This document shows positions 43,633 through 52,654 of a DNA stretch of 64,000 nucleotides, in pieces. The notes below the pieces were generated by a model, which saw only the letters and a program-made list of their open reading frames with translations, was not told the origin of the DNA and ran no database searches. The stretch comes from Hominenteromicrobium mulieris (GTDB lineage Bacteria; Bacillota; Clostridia; Oscillospirales; Acutalibacteraceae), in assembly GCA_021029595.1 (NCBI GenBank), contig JAJJOY010000006.1, forward strand, positions 99,564-163,563. Direction: 5' to 3'. Both the position numbers and the translations under genes were made by a program. Positions within the stretch are counted from its first letter, which is position 1; the number at the start of each line of letters is the position of its first letter.

Positions 43633-44280
43633 TTGATTCAGTTGGAAGTCTGGGGCCCGTATGCGTTATTCACACGCGGAGAGATGAAAGTCGAGCGTGT
43701 AAGCTACGATGTCCCCACCCCGTCCGCCGCGCGCGGTATAGTTGAAAGTCTGTATTATCACCCCGGAATACGCTGGCATATCCGCCGCATCTACGTTTTG
43801 AACCCCATCGAGTTCACCACCATTCGGCGCAACGAGGTAAAAAGCAAAATTCTCGGGAGCACCGCCATGCGCATCGCGCAGGGCAAGGAAGATGAGCCGT
43901 ACCTCGTCACGACGAAACAAATCGTCCAGCGCGCCTCCATGGTGCTGACGAACGTCCACTATGTCATCGAAGCGGAGTTCGAGATGCTGCCGGAAAAAGC
44001 CGCACCCGGCGATAACCCCGGCAAGTTTCAGGACATCGTCACACGCCGCATGAGAAAAGGCCAGTGCTTTTCCACCCCGTACTTCGGCTGCCGCGAGTTT
44101 CCCGCACACTTCAAGCAGTGGGAGGGTGGCCCGATCCCGACGATTGACGAGACGCGCGACCTCGGCTTTATGCTGTACGATTTCGATTATTCCGACCCAC
44201 AAAATATCACGCCCCTGTATTTCCGTGCCAAAATGGAGCACGGTGTCATTCAGGTGGCCGGCTGCGAGGTGTTCAGATGA
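43633..44280 (+). CDS. cas5c: Cas5c (Cas5d), crRNA-processing endoribonuclease
   Basis: A 215-residue Cas5 of type I-C, which replaces Cas6 in cutting the repeat RNA and caps the crRNA 5' end. The start MIQLEVWGPYALFTRGEMKVERVSYDVPTPSAARGIVESLYYHPGIRW is the family hallmark shown here only in part by its order of motifs: the GPYALFTRGE segment, then SYDVPTPSAARGI. I chose TTG 43633, 9 nt after AAGGAG; TTG 43624 is too close to that site. It overlaps cas8c by 4 nt. Confidence 0.93.
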   Translation: MIQLEVWGPYALFTRGEMKVERVSYDVPTPSAARGIVESLYYHPGIRWHIRRIYVLNPIEFTTIRRNEVKSKILGSTAMRIAQGKEDEPYLVTTKQIVQRASMVLTNVHYVIEAEFEMLPEKAAPGDNPGKFQDIVTRRMRKGQCFSTPYFGCREFPAHFKQWEGGPIPTIDETRDLGFMLYDFDYSDPQNITPLYFRAKMEHGVIQVAGCEVFR

Positions 44281-46052
44281 TCCTGCAAGCCTTAGTTCAG
44301 TATTACGAAGCGCTCCTTGCCCGCGGTGAGATCGACCGCCCGGGCTGGAGCAAAGTCAATGTCAGCTGGCGTCTGGACCTAAACCCGGACGGTTCCCTTT
44401 TCGATGTTTCTCCCCTCCAAAAGCCCTCTCCAAACGGTAAAAAGATGCTGCCGCAGCAGCTCGCCGTGCCCGCACAGGTCAAGCGCTCTTCCGGTGTTGC
44501 GGCAAATTTTCTGTGTGATACGTCTTCCTACCTGCTCGGCGTGGACGACAAGGGTAAGCCCGAGCGCACCAAAGCTTGCTTTGAAGCCAGCCGCGAAAAA
44601 CATCTGGAAATTTTGAAGGATACCCCCGGTGAGGCTGCCGCGGCCGTCCGTGCGTTTTTCGATACCTGGAATTCCCCCTCTGCCGTCGAGCACCCCGCTT
44701 TGCAGCCCTATCTTTCGGAAATTTATAAGGGCGGCAATCTGATCTTTTATTATAACAATAAGCCCGCGGCAAACGACTCTGACATCGCCGCCGCGTGGCA
44801 GCAGGCCTATGATTCTGCTTCAGATTCCGACACGCCCACCCGGTGCAGTGTCACCGGCAGGCTCGCCCCCGCCGCGCGTCTGCACGGCAACATTCAGGGC
44901 GTGCGCGGCGCACAAAGCTCCGGCGCATCGCTCGTTTCGTTCAACGCCGATGCCTTCTGCTCCTACGGGCACGAGCAGGGCGAGAACGCTCCCGTCAGCA
45001 CCTACGCCATGACCGCCTACACGCAGGCGCTAAACTACCTGCTGCGCAGTGATAATGTCCGCCGCATCGGCGACGTCACCGTCGTATATTGGGTGGAGAA
45101 TGCCGATCCTGCCATCGCCGCATTTGCGGGAGCTATGCTTTTCGGTCCGCAGGAGCAGTCCGATTGGAGCGAAAACGACATTTTAGGCGCAATTCAAAAA
45201 CTTGTATCCGGCAGAACAGCCGACCTACAGGACATGCACCTCAGCCCCGATACACACTTTTACATTCTGGGGCTCGCGCCGAACGCCGCGCGTCTTTCCG
45301 TTCGCTTTTTCTGGCAGGATACCTTCACAAAGCTCGCCAAAAACGTGAACGCCCATTACGAGCGTTTGGAGATCACCCGCCCGGCCTACGAAAAATTCGA
45401 CACGCTTTGGCCCTACACCCTCGCGCGCTCTGCCGTCCGCTTTTCCAAAGACTGGAAAAAAGCCGATGAAGAGCTGCAAAAATCCTTCCCGCGCCTTTCC
45501 GGCGACCTGCTCACTTCCATCTTAAACGATACGCGCTACCCCGCCACTTTACTAAACGGCACCGTGCAGCGCATCCGCGCCGAGCACGATGTCACCTGGG
45601 CGCGCGCGTCCGTCATAAAAGCTTATTATTCTAAAAACGAAGACCCGCTTTGTCCAAAGGAGGTTTTGACCGTGTCCGTAAACAAAGAAAGCACCAATAT
45701 CCCCTACAATCTCGGCCGCCTGTTCGCCGTTTTGGAGCGCACACAGGAAGCCGCAAACCCCAACATCAACACCACCATCAAAGACCGTTTTTTCAACTCT
45801 GCTTCCGCTACGCCGAGCCTTGTGTTCCCCACGCTCATCAATTTAGCGCAGAAGCACCTCGCAAAGCTCAACGAGGGTCAGCGGATTGCACTGGATAAAT
45901 CCATCGGCGAACTTTCGGACAAGCTCGGCGAAACCTTCCCAAAGCAGCTTATGCTCGCAGAACAGGGCGCGTTCCAGCTCGGCTACTACCAGCAGCGTCA
46001 GGAATATTTTAAGAAAAAGACAGACACCACCGAACAGAAAGAGGAGGCATAA
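44277..46052 (+). CDS. cas8c: Cas8c (Csd1), large subunit of type I-C Cascade
   Basis: A 591-residue large subunit that recognises the PAM and helps open target DNA. Features of the family include LLARGEIDRPGWSKVNVSW near the start, NFLCDTSSYLLGVDDKG, and the LVSFNADAFCSYG region. Length matches the family (about 570-620). It starts within the cas5 stop (ATGA). The 3' third contains an in-frame internal start for Cas11c. Confidence 0.93.
   Translation: MILQALVQYYEALLARGEIDRPGWSKVNVSWRLDLNPDGSLFDVSPLQKPSPNGKKMLPQQLAVPAQVKRSSGVAANFLCDTSSYLLGVDDKGKPERTKACFEASREKHLEILKDTPGEAAAAVRAFFDTWNSPSAVEHPALQPYLSEIYKGGNLIFYYNNKPAANDSDIAAAWQQAYDSASDSDTPTRCSVTGRLAPAARLHGNIQGVRGAQSSGASLVSFNADAFCSYGHEQGENAPVSTYAMTAYTQALNYLLRSDNVRRIGDVTVVYWVENADPAIAAFAGAMLFGPQEQSDWSENDILGAIQKLVSGRTADLQDMHLSPDTHFYILGLAPNAARLSVRFFWQDTFTKLAKNVNAHYERLEITRPAYEKFDTLWPYTLARSAVRFSKDWKKADEELQKSFPRLSGDLLTSILNDTRYPATLLNGTVQRIRAEHDVTWARASVIKAYYSKNEDPLCPKEVLTVSVNKESTNIPYNLGRLFAVLERTQEAANPNINTTIKDRFFNSASATPSLVFPTLINLAQKHLAKLNEGQRIALDKSIGELSDKLGETFPKQLMLAEQGAFQLGYYQQRQEYFKKKTDTTEQKEEA
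45672..46052 (+). CDS. cas11c: Cas11c small subunit from an internal start in cas8c
   Basis: Within cas8c, AAAGGAGG (45656-45663) is followed 8 nt later by an in-frame GTG at 45672. Translation from it gives about 126 residues (MSVNKESTNIPYNLGRLFAV… to the cas8c stop), mostly helical. Internally encoded Cas11 is established for type I-C systems; here the ribosome site is near-perfect, which strongly supports it. Confidence 0.8.
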   Translation: MSVNKESTNIPYNLGRLFAVLERTQEAANPNINTTIKDRFFNSASATPSLVFPTLINLAQKHLAKLNEGQRIALDKSIGELSDKLGETFPKQLMLAEQGAFQLGYYQQRQEYFKKKTDTTEQKEEA

Positions 46053-46054
46053 CC

Positions 46055-46978
46055 ATGCGTGAACCCATTCAAAACCGCTACGATTTCGTGATCTTATTCG
46101 ATGTGGAAAACGGCAACCCCAACGGCGACCCCGATGCCGGCAATATGCCGCGTGTAGACCCGGAAACCGGCAACGGCATCATAACCGATGTGTGCTTAAA
46201 GCGCAAGATCCGCAACTATGTGCAGGATGTCAAAGAAGATGAGTCCGGCTGGCGCATTTATATCAAGGATCAGGTGCCGCTCAACCGCAGCGACCTCGAA
46301 GCCGGCGAAGCGCTCGGCATCGGCGAAGAGCTTGCCGAGATCCAAAAAGGCAAGGACGCCAAAAAGATTGTGACGAAGCTCCGCAGCAATGACCCGGATA
46401 TCGACCTCAAGCTCCGTGACTTCATGTGCAGCGAGTTTTTCGACATCCGCACATTCGGCGCAGTCATGACAACATTCGTAAAGGGCGCTTTAAATTGCGG
46501 TCAGGTGCGCGGCCCGGTGCAGCTCGGCTTTGCCCGCTCCATCGACCCCATCGTGCCGCAGGAGGTCACCATTACCCGCACTGCCATCACCACCGAATCC
46601 GACGCCCAGAACAAAACCACCGAAATGGGCCGCAAATACGTCGTGCCCTACGGTCTTTACCGCGCAGAGGGCTTCGTTTCCGCCAACCTCGCCCGCCGCG
46701 TGACCGGCTTCTCCGAAGAAGACCTTCAAATGCTCTGGCAGGCCATTCTCAATATGTTTGAAAACGACCACAGCGCCGCCCGCGGCAAAATGGCCGTGCG
46801 TGAGCTCATCATCTTCAAGCACGCGTCCGAGCTTGGCAACGCCGCTTCCTATAAGCTGTTCGATGCCGTAACGGTTAAAAAGGTCGACGGCGTAGCCGTC
46901 CCGCGCAAATTCTCCGATTACACCGTCACCGTTTCCGAAGACCTGCCCGAAGGCGTCACCTGCGAACGTCTTTCCTAA
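46055..46978 (+). CDS. cas7c: Cas7c (Csd2), Cascade backbone subunit
   Basis: A 307-residue backbone protein that polymerises along the crRNA. The N-terminal LFDVENGNPNGDPDAGNMPR motif and the central RTFGAVMTTFVKGALNCGQVRGPVQ stretch (given by its ends: RTFGAVM and GPVQLGFARS) are typical of Csd2. It follows cas8c by 2 nt and abuts cas4, so stoichiometry is set by translation rather than separate promoters. Confidence 0.95.
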   Translation: MREPIQNRYDFVILFDVENGNPNGDPDAGNMPRVDPETGNGIITDVCLKRKIRNYVQDVKEDESGWRIYIKDQVPLNRSDLEAGEALGIGEELAEIQKGKDAKKIVTKLRSNDPDIDLKLRDFMCSEFFDIRTFGAVMTTFVKGALNCGQVRGPVQLGFARSIDPIVPQEVTITRTAITTESDAQNKTTEMGRKYVVPYGLYRAEGFVSANLARRVTGFSEEDLQMLWQAILNMFENDHSAARGKMAVRELIIFKHASELGNAASYKLFDAVTVKKVDGVAVPRKFSDYTVTVSEDLPEGVTCERLS

Positions 46979-47650
46979 ATGGACGCGCGTGAAGACGGAC
47001 TTTTAATGTCCGGCATCCAGCACTTCGCGTTCTGCCGCCGCCAGTGGGCGCTCATCCACATCGAGCAGCAGTGGCAGGAAAATGCCCGCACCGCACAGGG
47101 GCAGCTCGACCACGTCCGCTGCCACGATGAAACGTTGTCCGAAAAGCGCGACAACGTTTTCACCGTGCGCGGCATGCGCGTGTTCAGCCGTAAATTGAAC
47201 CTCTCCGGCGCGTGCGACGTCGTAGAGTTTCATAAAGACAAAAACGGCATTTCTTTAGAGGGGCAGCCCGGATTTTGGCTGCCCTACCCCATCGAGTACA
47301 AGCACGGCCGCGAAAAAGAGACCGATGCCGACTGCTTGCAGCTCTGCGCCGAAGCCATGGCACTTGAAGAAATGCTCGTGTGCGGTATCCCTGCGGGCGC
47401 GCTCTACTATATAGAAACGCGCCGCCGCGAGGTTGTCCCGTTCACGGAAGAACTCCGCCGCAAAACGGAAGACACCGCTGCCGAAATGAACCGCTATTTC
47501 GCCCGCGGCTACACACCAAAAGTCAAACCCGGCAAGCACTGCAACGCCTGCTCGTTAAAATCGATTTGCCTGCCGGTGCTGTGCAGCCGTGCAGACCCCG
47601 TCTCATACCTGCGCGCCCACATTTTTGAAAGCGAGGAGGATACCCCGTGA
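46979..47650 (+). CDS. cas4: Cas4 nuclease, PAM-selecting adaptation factor
   Basis: A 223-residue RecB-type nuclease with an iron-sulfur cluster. It has the early CRRQWALIHIE cysteine region, the catalytic YPIEYKHGRE (PD-(D/E)XK Glu-x-Lys) and the C-terminal cysteines HCNACSLKSICLP. ATG 46979 directly follows the cas7 stop. With Cas1-Cas2 it trims prespacers and sets PAM orientation. It overlaps cas1 by 4 nt. Confidence 0.93.
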   Translation: MDAREDGLLMSGIQHFAFCRRQWALIHIEQQWQENARTAQGQLDHVRCHDETLSEKRDNVFTVRGMRVFSRKLNLSGACDVVEFHKDKNGISLEGQPGFWLPYPIEYKHGREKETDADCLQLCAEAMALEEMLVCGIPAGALYYIETRRREVVPFTEELRRKTEDTAAEMNRYFARGYTPKVKPGKHCNACSLKSICLPVLCSRADPVSYLRAHIFESEEDTP

Positions 47651-48678
47651 GACAACTGCTCAACACCCTGTTCGTGCTCAGCGAAGATGCGTATCTCTCC
47701 GTAAACGGCGAAAATGTCGTCATTAGTCGCGAGCAAAAGGAAGTCGCGCGCTTCCCGCTGCACACGCTCGAGGGCATTCTCTGTTTCTCCTACGCCGGCG
47801 CAAGTCCCGCCTTGATGGGTGCCTGCGTGCAGCGCGGTGTGGACATCGCGTTTTTCTCCCCGCGCGGGCAGTTTTTGGCACGCACCGTCGGCGAAGAGCA
47901 CGGCAATGTCCTCCTGCGGCAAACGCAGAATCGCGTGTCCGACGATCCCTATCAAAGCTGCCGCTACGCCCGCGGGTTCATCCTCGGCAAGGTCTATAAC
48001 GCCCGCTGGGTCTTAGAGCGCGCCACGCGTGACCACCCCCAGCGCGTACCCGTGAAAACGCTTAAAACAGCCGCCGCACAAATGGCACAGTCTTTGCCGC
48101 TCATCGCCTCCTGCGAAGACCCCGCGCAGCTGCTCGGCTTAGAAGGCGAAGCCGCAAAGCTGTATTTTGGTGTGTTTGATCACCTCGTTTTGCAGCAGCA
48201 AAGCGACTTCCGTTTTACCTCGCGCAGCCGCCGACCACCGCTCGATAACATCAACGCCCTGCTTTCGTTCGCCTATACGCTCCTCACGCGCGACTGCACC
48301 GCCGCGCTCGAAAGTGCCGGGCTCGACCCGTACATCGGCTTCATGCACCGCCCAAGACCCGGTCGCCGCAGTCTCGCACTCGACCTCATGGAGGAGCTGC
48401 GCGCCGTGTATGCCGACCGCTTTGTGCTCTCCTGCGTGAACCGCAAGATTATCACCGCAAAGCACCTGCAAAAGCAGGAAAGCGGTGCCGTGCTTTTAAC
48501 GGACGACGGTCGCCGCGCATTTCTCGGCGCATGGCAAAGCAAAAAGCAGGAGCAAATCACGCACCCGTTTTTAAAAGAGAAGATTCCGTGGGGGCTCGTG
48601 CCCTACGTGCAGGCACTCCTGCTCGCCCGCACTCTGCGCGGCGATCTGGAAGCGTATCCGCCGTTTTTCTGGAAGTGA
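47647..48678 (+). CDS. cas1: Cas1 integrase
   Basis: A 343-residue type I-C Cas1. The start is GTG 47647, overlapping the cas4 stop (GTGA). The metal-binding residues lie in GLEGEAAKLYFGVF (Glu), IGFMHRPRPGRRSLALDL (His and Asp). The N-terminal beta domain begins QLLNTLFVLSEDAYLSVNGE. All catalytic residues are present, so spacer acquisition should be possible. Confidence 0.95.
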   Translation: MRQLLNTLFVLSEDAYLSVNGENVVISREQKEVARFPLHTLEGILCFSYAGASPALMGACVQRGVDIAFFSPRGQFLARTVGEEHGNVLLRQTQNRVSDDPYQSCRYARGFILGKVYNARWVLERATRDHPQRVPVKTLKTAAAQMAQSLPLIASCEDPAQLLGLEGEAAKLYFGVFDHLVLQQQSDFRFTSRSRRPPLDNINALLSFAYTLLTRDCTAALESAGLDPYIGFMHRPRPGRRSLALDLMEELRAVYADRFVLSCVNRKIITAKHLQKQESGAVLLTDDGRRAFLGAWQSKKQEQITHPFLKEKIPWGLVPYVQALLLARTLRGDLEAYPPFFWK

Positions 48679-48685
48679 GGTCAAA

Positions 48686-48976
48686 ATGCTGGTCTTAATT
48701 ACCTACGACGTCAACACGGAGACCGCCGCCGGGAAAAAGCGTCTCCGCAAAGTCGCTAAAAAGTGTGTGGACCATGGGCAGCGCGTACAAAATTCCGTTT
48801 TCGAGTGCTTGCTGACCGCCGCACAGTATGTTACACTGAAGGCAGAGCTCACCGCGCTCATCGAGCCCGAAACGGACAGCCTGCGGTTTTACCGCCTCGG
48901 CAATCAATATAAGCAAAATGTAGAGCATGTCGGCGTACAGCCCGCCTACGCGCAGGATTCCGTCCTGCTCATCTGA
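48686..48976 (+). CDS. cas2: Cas2
   Basis: A 96-residue ferredoxin-fold protein starting MLVLITYDVNTETAAGKKRL, with VDHGQRVQNSVFECLLTAAQY, the standard Cas2 pattern. It bridges two Cas1 dimers in the integration complex. It lies 7 nt after cas1 and is the last gene before the leader. Confidence 0.95.
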   Translation: MLVLITYDVNTETAAGKKRLRKVAKKCVDHGQRVQNSVFECLLTAAQYVTLKAELTALIEPETDSLRFYRLGNQYKQNVEHVGVQPAYAQDSVLLI

Positions 48977-49155
48977 TTACCCGCAGTGCGAAGCCAAAGC
49001 GCACACGCTTTTCCTGCTTCCTTCGCACCAAATCAAAACCCAAAATTTGTCCTTTTTAAAACGCCACCGGCAAATTTTTCTCTTTCCGCGTCTTAAAGAG
49101 GCAAATTCTTCTCCCTTTTTCGCAAAAACAGACGAAAATTTTGTCCGTTTTTGCT
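48977..49155 (+). promoter_or_regulatory. CRISPR leader
   Basis: A 179-bp AT-rich, gene-free stretch between cas2 and the first repeat. It ends in T-rich sequence right before the repeat. It should carry the crRNA promoter and the integration signal; no boxes are clear enough to name. Confidence 0.7.
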
Positions 49156-50538
49156 GTCGCCCTCCACCCGGAGGGCGTGGATAGAAATTTTGGTATATCA
49201 ACAAGCTTGAGGAAACGCACAGGTCGCCCTCCACCCGGAGGGCGTGGATAGAAATTACGGAATGTATAAACAGTTGTTTTACGGTTTTGTTGTCGCCCTC
49301 CACCCGGAGGGCGTGGATAGAAATACGCTGATATGACACATTGTGGAATTGCTTGAAAGGTCGCCCTCCACCCGGAGGGCGTGGATAGAAATCGTGACAG
49401 TTACAAGCTTATCCCCCTCTCCGTCGCGTCGCCCTCCACCCGGAGGGCGTGGATAGAAATCTTATTTAAATAAATCATTGAACGTGATATGTTCGTCGCC
49501 CTCCACCCGGAGGGCGTGGATAGAAATGCGAACGCCATAGTCAATACCCGCATAGCGTATTGTCGCCCTCCACCCGGAGGGCGTGGATAGAAATTACACC
49601 GCGGGCGTATACGGGTGGAATGCTGATGGTCGCCCTCCACCCGGAGGGCGTGGATAGAAATTCCGTATTCTTCGACGGAGTCTATCAAAAATGCTTTTGT
49701 CGCCCTCCACCCGGAGGGCGTGGATAGAAATATAATGCAAGTGCTTTACGAAAGGGGCTATCTTGTCGCCCTCCACCCGGAGGGCGTGGATAGAAATCGT
49801 TTCTGCCGTCCTTGGAAACATGGAATGGGAGAGTCGCCCTCCACCCGGAGGGCGTGGATAGAAATTATAAACACAAATATCTTTACTAATGCAAAACGGT
49901 CGCCCTCCACCCGGAGGGCGTGGATAGAAATTGAAACACCGTGGGAAGAGTGCGACGAGAACGACAGTCGCCCTCCACCCGGAGGGCGTGGATAGAAATT
50001 CGGACAACAGCTGGGAAAGCCTCATGAGAATTTGTCGCCCTCCACCCGGAGGGCGTGGATAGAAATTAATCGGTATTTAGCTAAACATTCTGGGGAGCAG
50101 TCGCCCTCCACCCGGAGGGCGTGGATAGAAATCCGCCGTAAGCGAAATCAACATCCTCCGCGGCGCAGTCGCCCTCCACCCGGAGGGCGTGGATAGAAAT
50201 CGGCATATCGAGCAGAGTGCAAAAAACGGCGCTCGTCGCCCTCCACCCGGAGGGCGTGGATAGAAATGGAGGGTACGAAAACGAAAATGAAAATGTAAAT
50301 TACGTCGCCCTCCACCCGGAGGGCGTGGATAGAAATATAATACTCCTTGAGCGTCACGACCTCCCGCATACTGTCGCCCTCCACCCGGAGGGCGTGGATA
50401 GAAATCTCAAACCTTGCATCGTACTGTTCGGGGTAGCGGTCGCCCTCCACCCGGAGGGCGTGGATAGAAATAGTTGCCCTCCTTTGTTACAGGGCGGCAG
50501 CCAAGGTCGCCCTCCACCCGGAGGGCGTGGTTAGAAAG
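49156..50538 (+). CRISPR. Type I-C CRISPR array, 21 repeats and 20 spacers
   Basis: The 33-bp repeat runs GTCGCCCTCC…GGATAGAAAT and contains the stem CGCCCTCC/GGAGGGCG. Repeats start at 49156, 49223, 49292, 49360, 49428, 49495, 49562, 49629, 49699, 49765, 49833, 49899, 49967, 50034, 50100, 50168, 50235, 50304, 50373, 50439 and 50506. Spacers are 33-37 nt. All repeats appear identical except the last, which ends GGTTAGAAAG; this marks the old, leader-distal end and confirms direction. Confidence 0.98.
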
Positions 50539-50744
50539 CAAATCGTAACACTTGACTTTTGGACGTGACATGCCCAAAAGTCTGCGAATAAAGCCAAAGA
50601 TGCGCCGGGCATCAAAACGGCGGAACAGCTCGAAAAGCGCTTTCATCGGCTGCGAAAAGCGGCGGATGAGGGCGTTCTTTTACCGTTAAAACCGGACATT
50701 GCAGGACAGTATAGGACATCGGCGGACAACTTTCTCAAAACCTC

Positions 50745-50773
50745 TTTACAGAACAAACGTTTTTAGCTATAAT
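50745..50773 (+). promoter_or_regulatory. Promoter of the HAD-alkA operon
   Basis: TTTACA (50745-50750) and TATAAT (50768-50773) with a 17-bp spacer, 24 nt before the start codon of the next gene. The remaining DNA from 50539 holds no supported gene. Confidence 0.75.
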
Positions 50774-50797
50774 GAGATACAGAAAGGGGGCGGCAGC

Positions 50798-51778
50798 ATG
50801 ACGGAGAACAGTCCGCGCATGGCGATCTGCTACGATTTTGACAAAACACTTTCCCCGGACGACATGCAGACGTTCACGCTCATCCCGTCTTTTGGCATTG
50901 ACAAAGACAAATTCTGGGCGGAAACAGACGCATTCGCGCGGGAAAACAGCATGGAAAGCAACCTTTCGTGGATGTTCATGCTTGTTCGCTATTCGCGCTT
51001 TCTCGGAAAATCCTTAAAACGCGAGTATTTTCGGGCCATCGGTGCGCAGGTGGAGCTGTACCGCGGCGTTACGGATTGGTTCACGCGCACGACAGCGTAT
51101 GCTGCGCAGCGCGGCATCGAGCTCGAACACTACATCATTTCTTCGGGTCTTAAAGAAATCATCGAGGGCAGCGCCATCGCGAAGAATTTCAAACGCATTT
51201 ATGCCTCCTCCTACCTCTACACCACGGACGGCGTAGCGGAGTGGCCCGCGCAGGCCATCAATTACACGAACAAGACGCAGTTCATTTTCCGCATTGCAAA
51301 AGGCTTTTTGGAGGAGTACGACGAGCGCGTAAACGACAGCATGCCCGAGGAAAACCTGCGCATTCCGTATGAGAACATCGTCTATATCGGCGACAGCGCC
51401 ACGGACATTCCGTGCATGCGGCTCGTGAAAAGTAAAGGCGGCTACTCCGTCGGCGTATACGACCCGGAGAAGAATAACCGCGCCAAAGTATACAAACTGT
51501 ATAACGACGACCGATTAAATTTCTACGCGCCTGCGGATTATACAGAACGGAGCAACTTATACCGCTACATGCAGCAGATCATCGACGAAGTCGCCGCGCG
51601 GGAACAGATTAAAAGCGAGCGCGAAATTCTGCGTCAGCCCGCCGAAGCCTACAAAATGCGCTCCATGCTTGAAAAGCTCGAGACCGGCTATACGGAAAAG
51701 CTGACTCCGCAAGAGATTACCGAGCTGCAAAAGCTGGAAGCGATGATCAAATCGCGCACTCCGGGAGAGATCGATTGA
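50798..51778 (+). CDS. HAD-superfamily phosphatase (phosphoserine phosphatase-like)
   Basis: A 326-residue HAD hydrolase. Motif I is CYDFDKTLSPDDM (nucleophile and acid Asp), a motif II-like ISSGLKEII follows, and motif IV is YIGDSATDIPCMRL. The insert between motifs I and II is helical, like C1-capped phosphoserine phosphatases. The substrate is unknown. ATG 50798 follows AAAGGGGG. The C-terminal ~70 residues form a charged helix. It shares an operon with the DNA glycosylase gene. Confidence 0.82.
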   Translation: MTENSPRMAICYDFDKTLSPDDMQTFTLIPSFGIDKDKFWAETDAFARENSMESNLSWMFMLVRYSRFLGKSLKREYFRAIGAQVELYRGVTDWFTRTTAYAAQRGIELEHYIISSGLKEIIEGSAIAKNFKRIYASSYLYTTDGVAEWPAQAINYTNKTQFIFRIAKGFLEEYDERVNDSMPEENLRIPYENIVYIGDSATDIPCMRLVKSKGGYSVGVYDPEKNNRAKVYKLYNDDRLNFYAPADYTERSNLYRYMQQIIDEVAAREQIKSEREILRQPAEAYKMRSMLEKLETGYTEKLTPQEITELQKLEAMIKSRTPGEID

Positions 51779-52434
51779 TGGATGACGTAAAGTACTTTCC
51801 GTACGGCGAAAAAGAGCTCGCTTATTTACGGAAAAAGGACAAGAAACTCTCGGCGGTCATCGACCGCGTGGGGCACATTGAGCGCGCCGTGGACGACGAC
51901 CTTTTTTCCGCCGTGGTACACCACATCGTGGGGCAACAGATTTCCACAAAGGCGCAGGCAACCGTTTGGGCGCGCGTGCAGAACGCCCTCGGCACGGTCG
52001 ATGCCGAACACGTTTTGGGCTATGGCGAAGCAAATTTGCAGTCGCTCGGCATTTCGTTCCGCAAGGCGGAATACATCACAGACTTCGCGAAAAAGGTACA
52101 TACGGGCGAATTTGATTTAATCAGCATCGTCGAAAAGCCGGATGAAGAGGTCATCCTCGAGCTCAGCGCGCTCAAGGGCATCGGCGTGTGGACAGCGGAA
52201 ATGCTGCTTTTATTCTGCCTACAGCGCCCGAATGTGTTCAGCTACGGCGACCTCGCCATTTTGCGCGGCATGCGCATGGTCTACCGCCACAAGGAGATCG
52301 ACCGCGCACGGTTCGAGCGGTACCGCAAACGTTTTTCACCGTATTGCAGCATCGCAAGTTTATATTTCTGGGCGGTCTCCGGCGGCGCGCTCCCCGAACT
52401 CACCGACCCCGCCGCGCCGAAACCGAAGAAATAA
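51778..52434 (+). CDS. alkA: DNA-3-methyladenine glycosylase II (AlkA-like)
   Basis: A 218-residue HhH-GPD base-excision repair enzyme that removes alkylated bases. It has VVHHIVGQQISTKAQ, the helix-hairpin-helix LSALKGIGVWTAEMLLLF and the catalytic Asp in SYGDLAILRGMRM. I chose ATG 51778, which overlaps the previous stop (TGATG), over the TTG one codon earlier. It lacks the N-terminal beta domain of E. coli AlkA, as in many Firmicutes. Confidence 0.9.
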   Translation: MDDVKYFPYGEKELAYLRKKDKKLSAVIDRVGHIERAVDDDLFSAVVHHIVGQQISTKAQATVWARVQNALGTVDAEHVLGYGEANLQSLGISFRKAEYITDFAKKVHTGEFDLISIVEKPDEEVILELSALKGIGVWTAEMLLLFCLQRPNVFSYGDLAILRGMRMVYRHKEIDRARFERYRKRFSPYCSIASLYFWAVSGGALPELTDPAAPKPKK

Positions 52435-52456
52435 ACGTACATTTTCGCACGCATAG

Positions 52457-52508
52457 AAAAAGATAGCCTTTCAAAGCGTTCGTTTCGCTTAGAAAGACTA
52501 TCTTTTTT
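52457..52508. terminator. Bidirectional terminator after alkA
   Basis: AAAAAGATAG and CTATCTTTTTT form the outer stem with CTTTC/GAAAG inside. A-run and T-run flank it, so it can serve the plus-strand alkA operon and the minus-strand oxidoreductase. Confidence 0.8.
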
Positions 52509-52654
52509 ATATCGTTTTTATCATAACGAAATTCGTGAGCCAGACGCCGTAACGCTCTACTTGCTGTTCTTTAATGGCCGCATAGTCGCGCTTTTGGAAG
52601 AAGCCTTTTGCAGTCAAAGATGCGTGCGTTGTGACGGTTTTTGCAGTGACAAAC

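Noticed and set aside
48977..50646. Long frames across the repeats with recurring ISIHALRVEGD or FYPRPPGGGR peptides
   Set aside because: These are translations of CRISPR repeats, a well-known annotation artefact; the DNA is the array.
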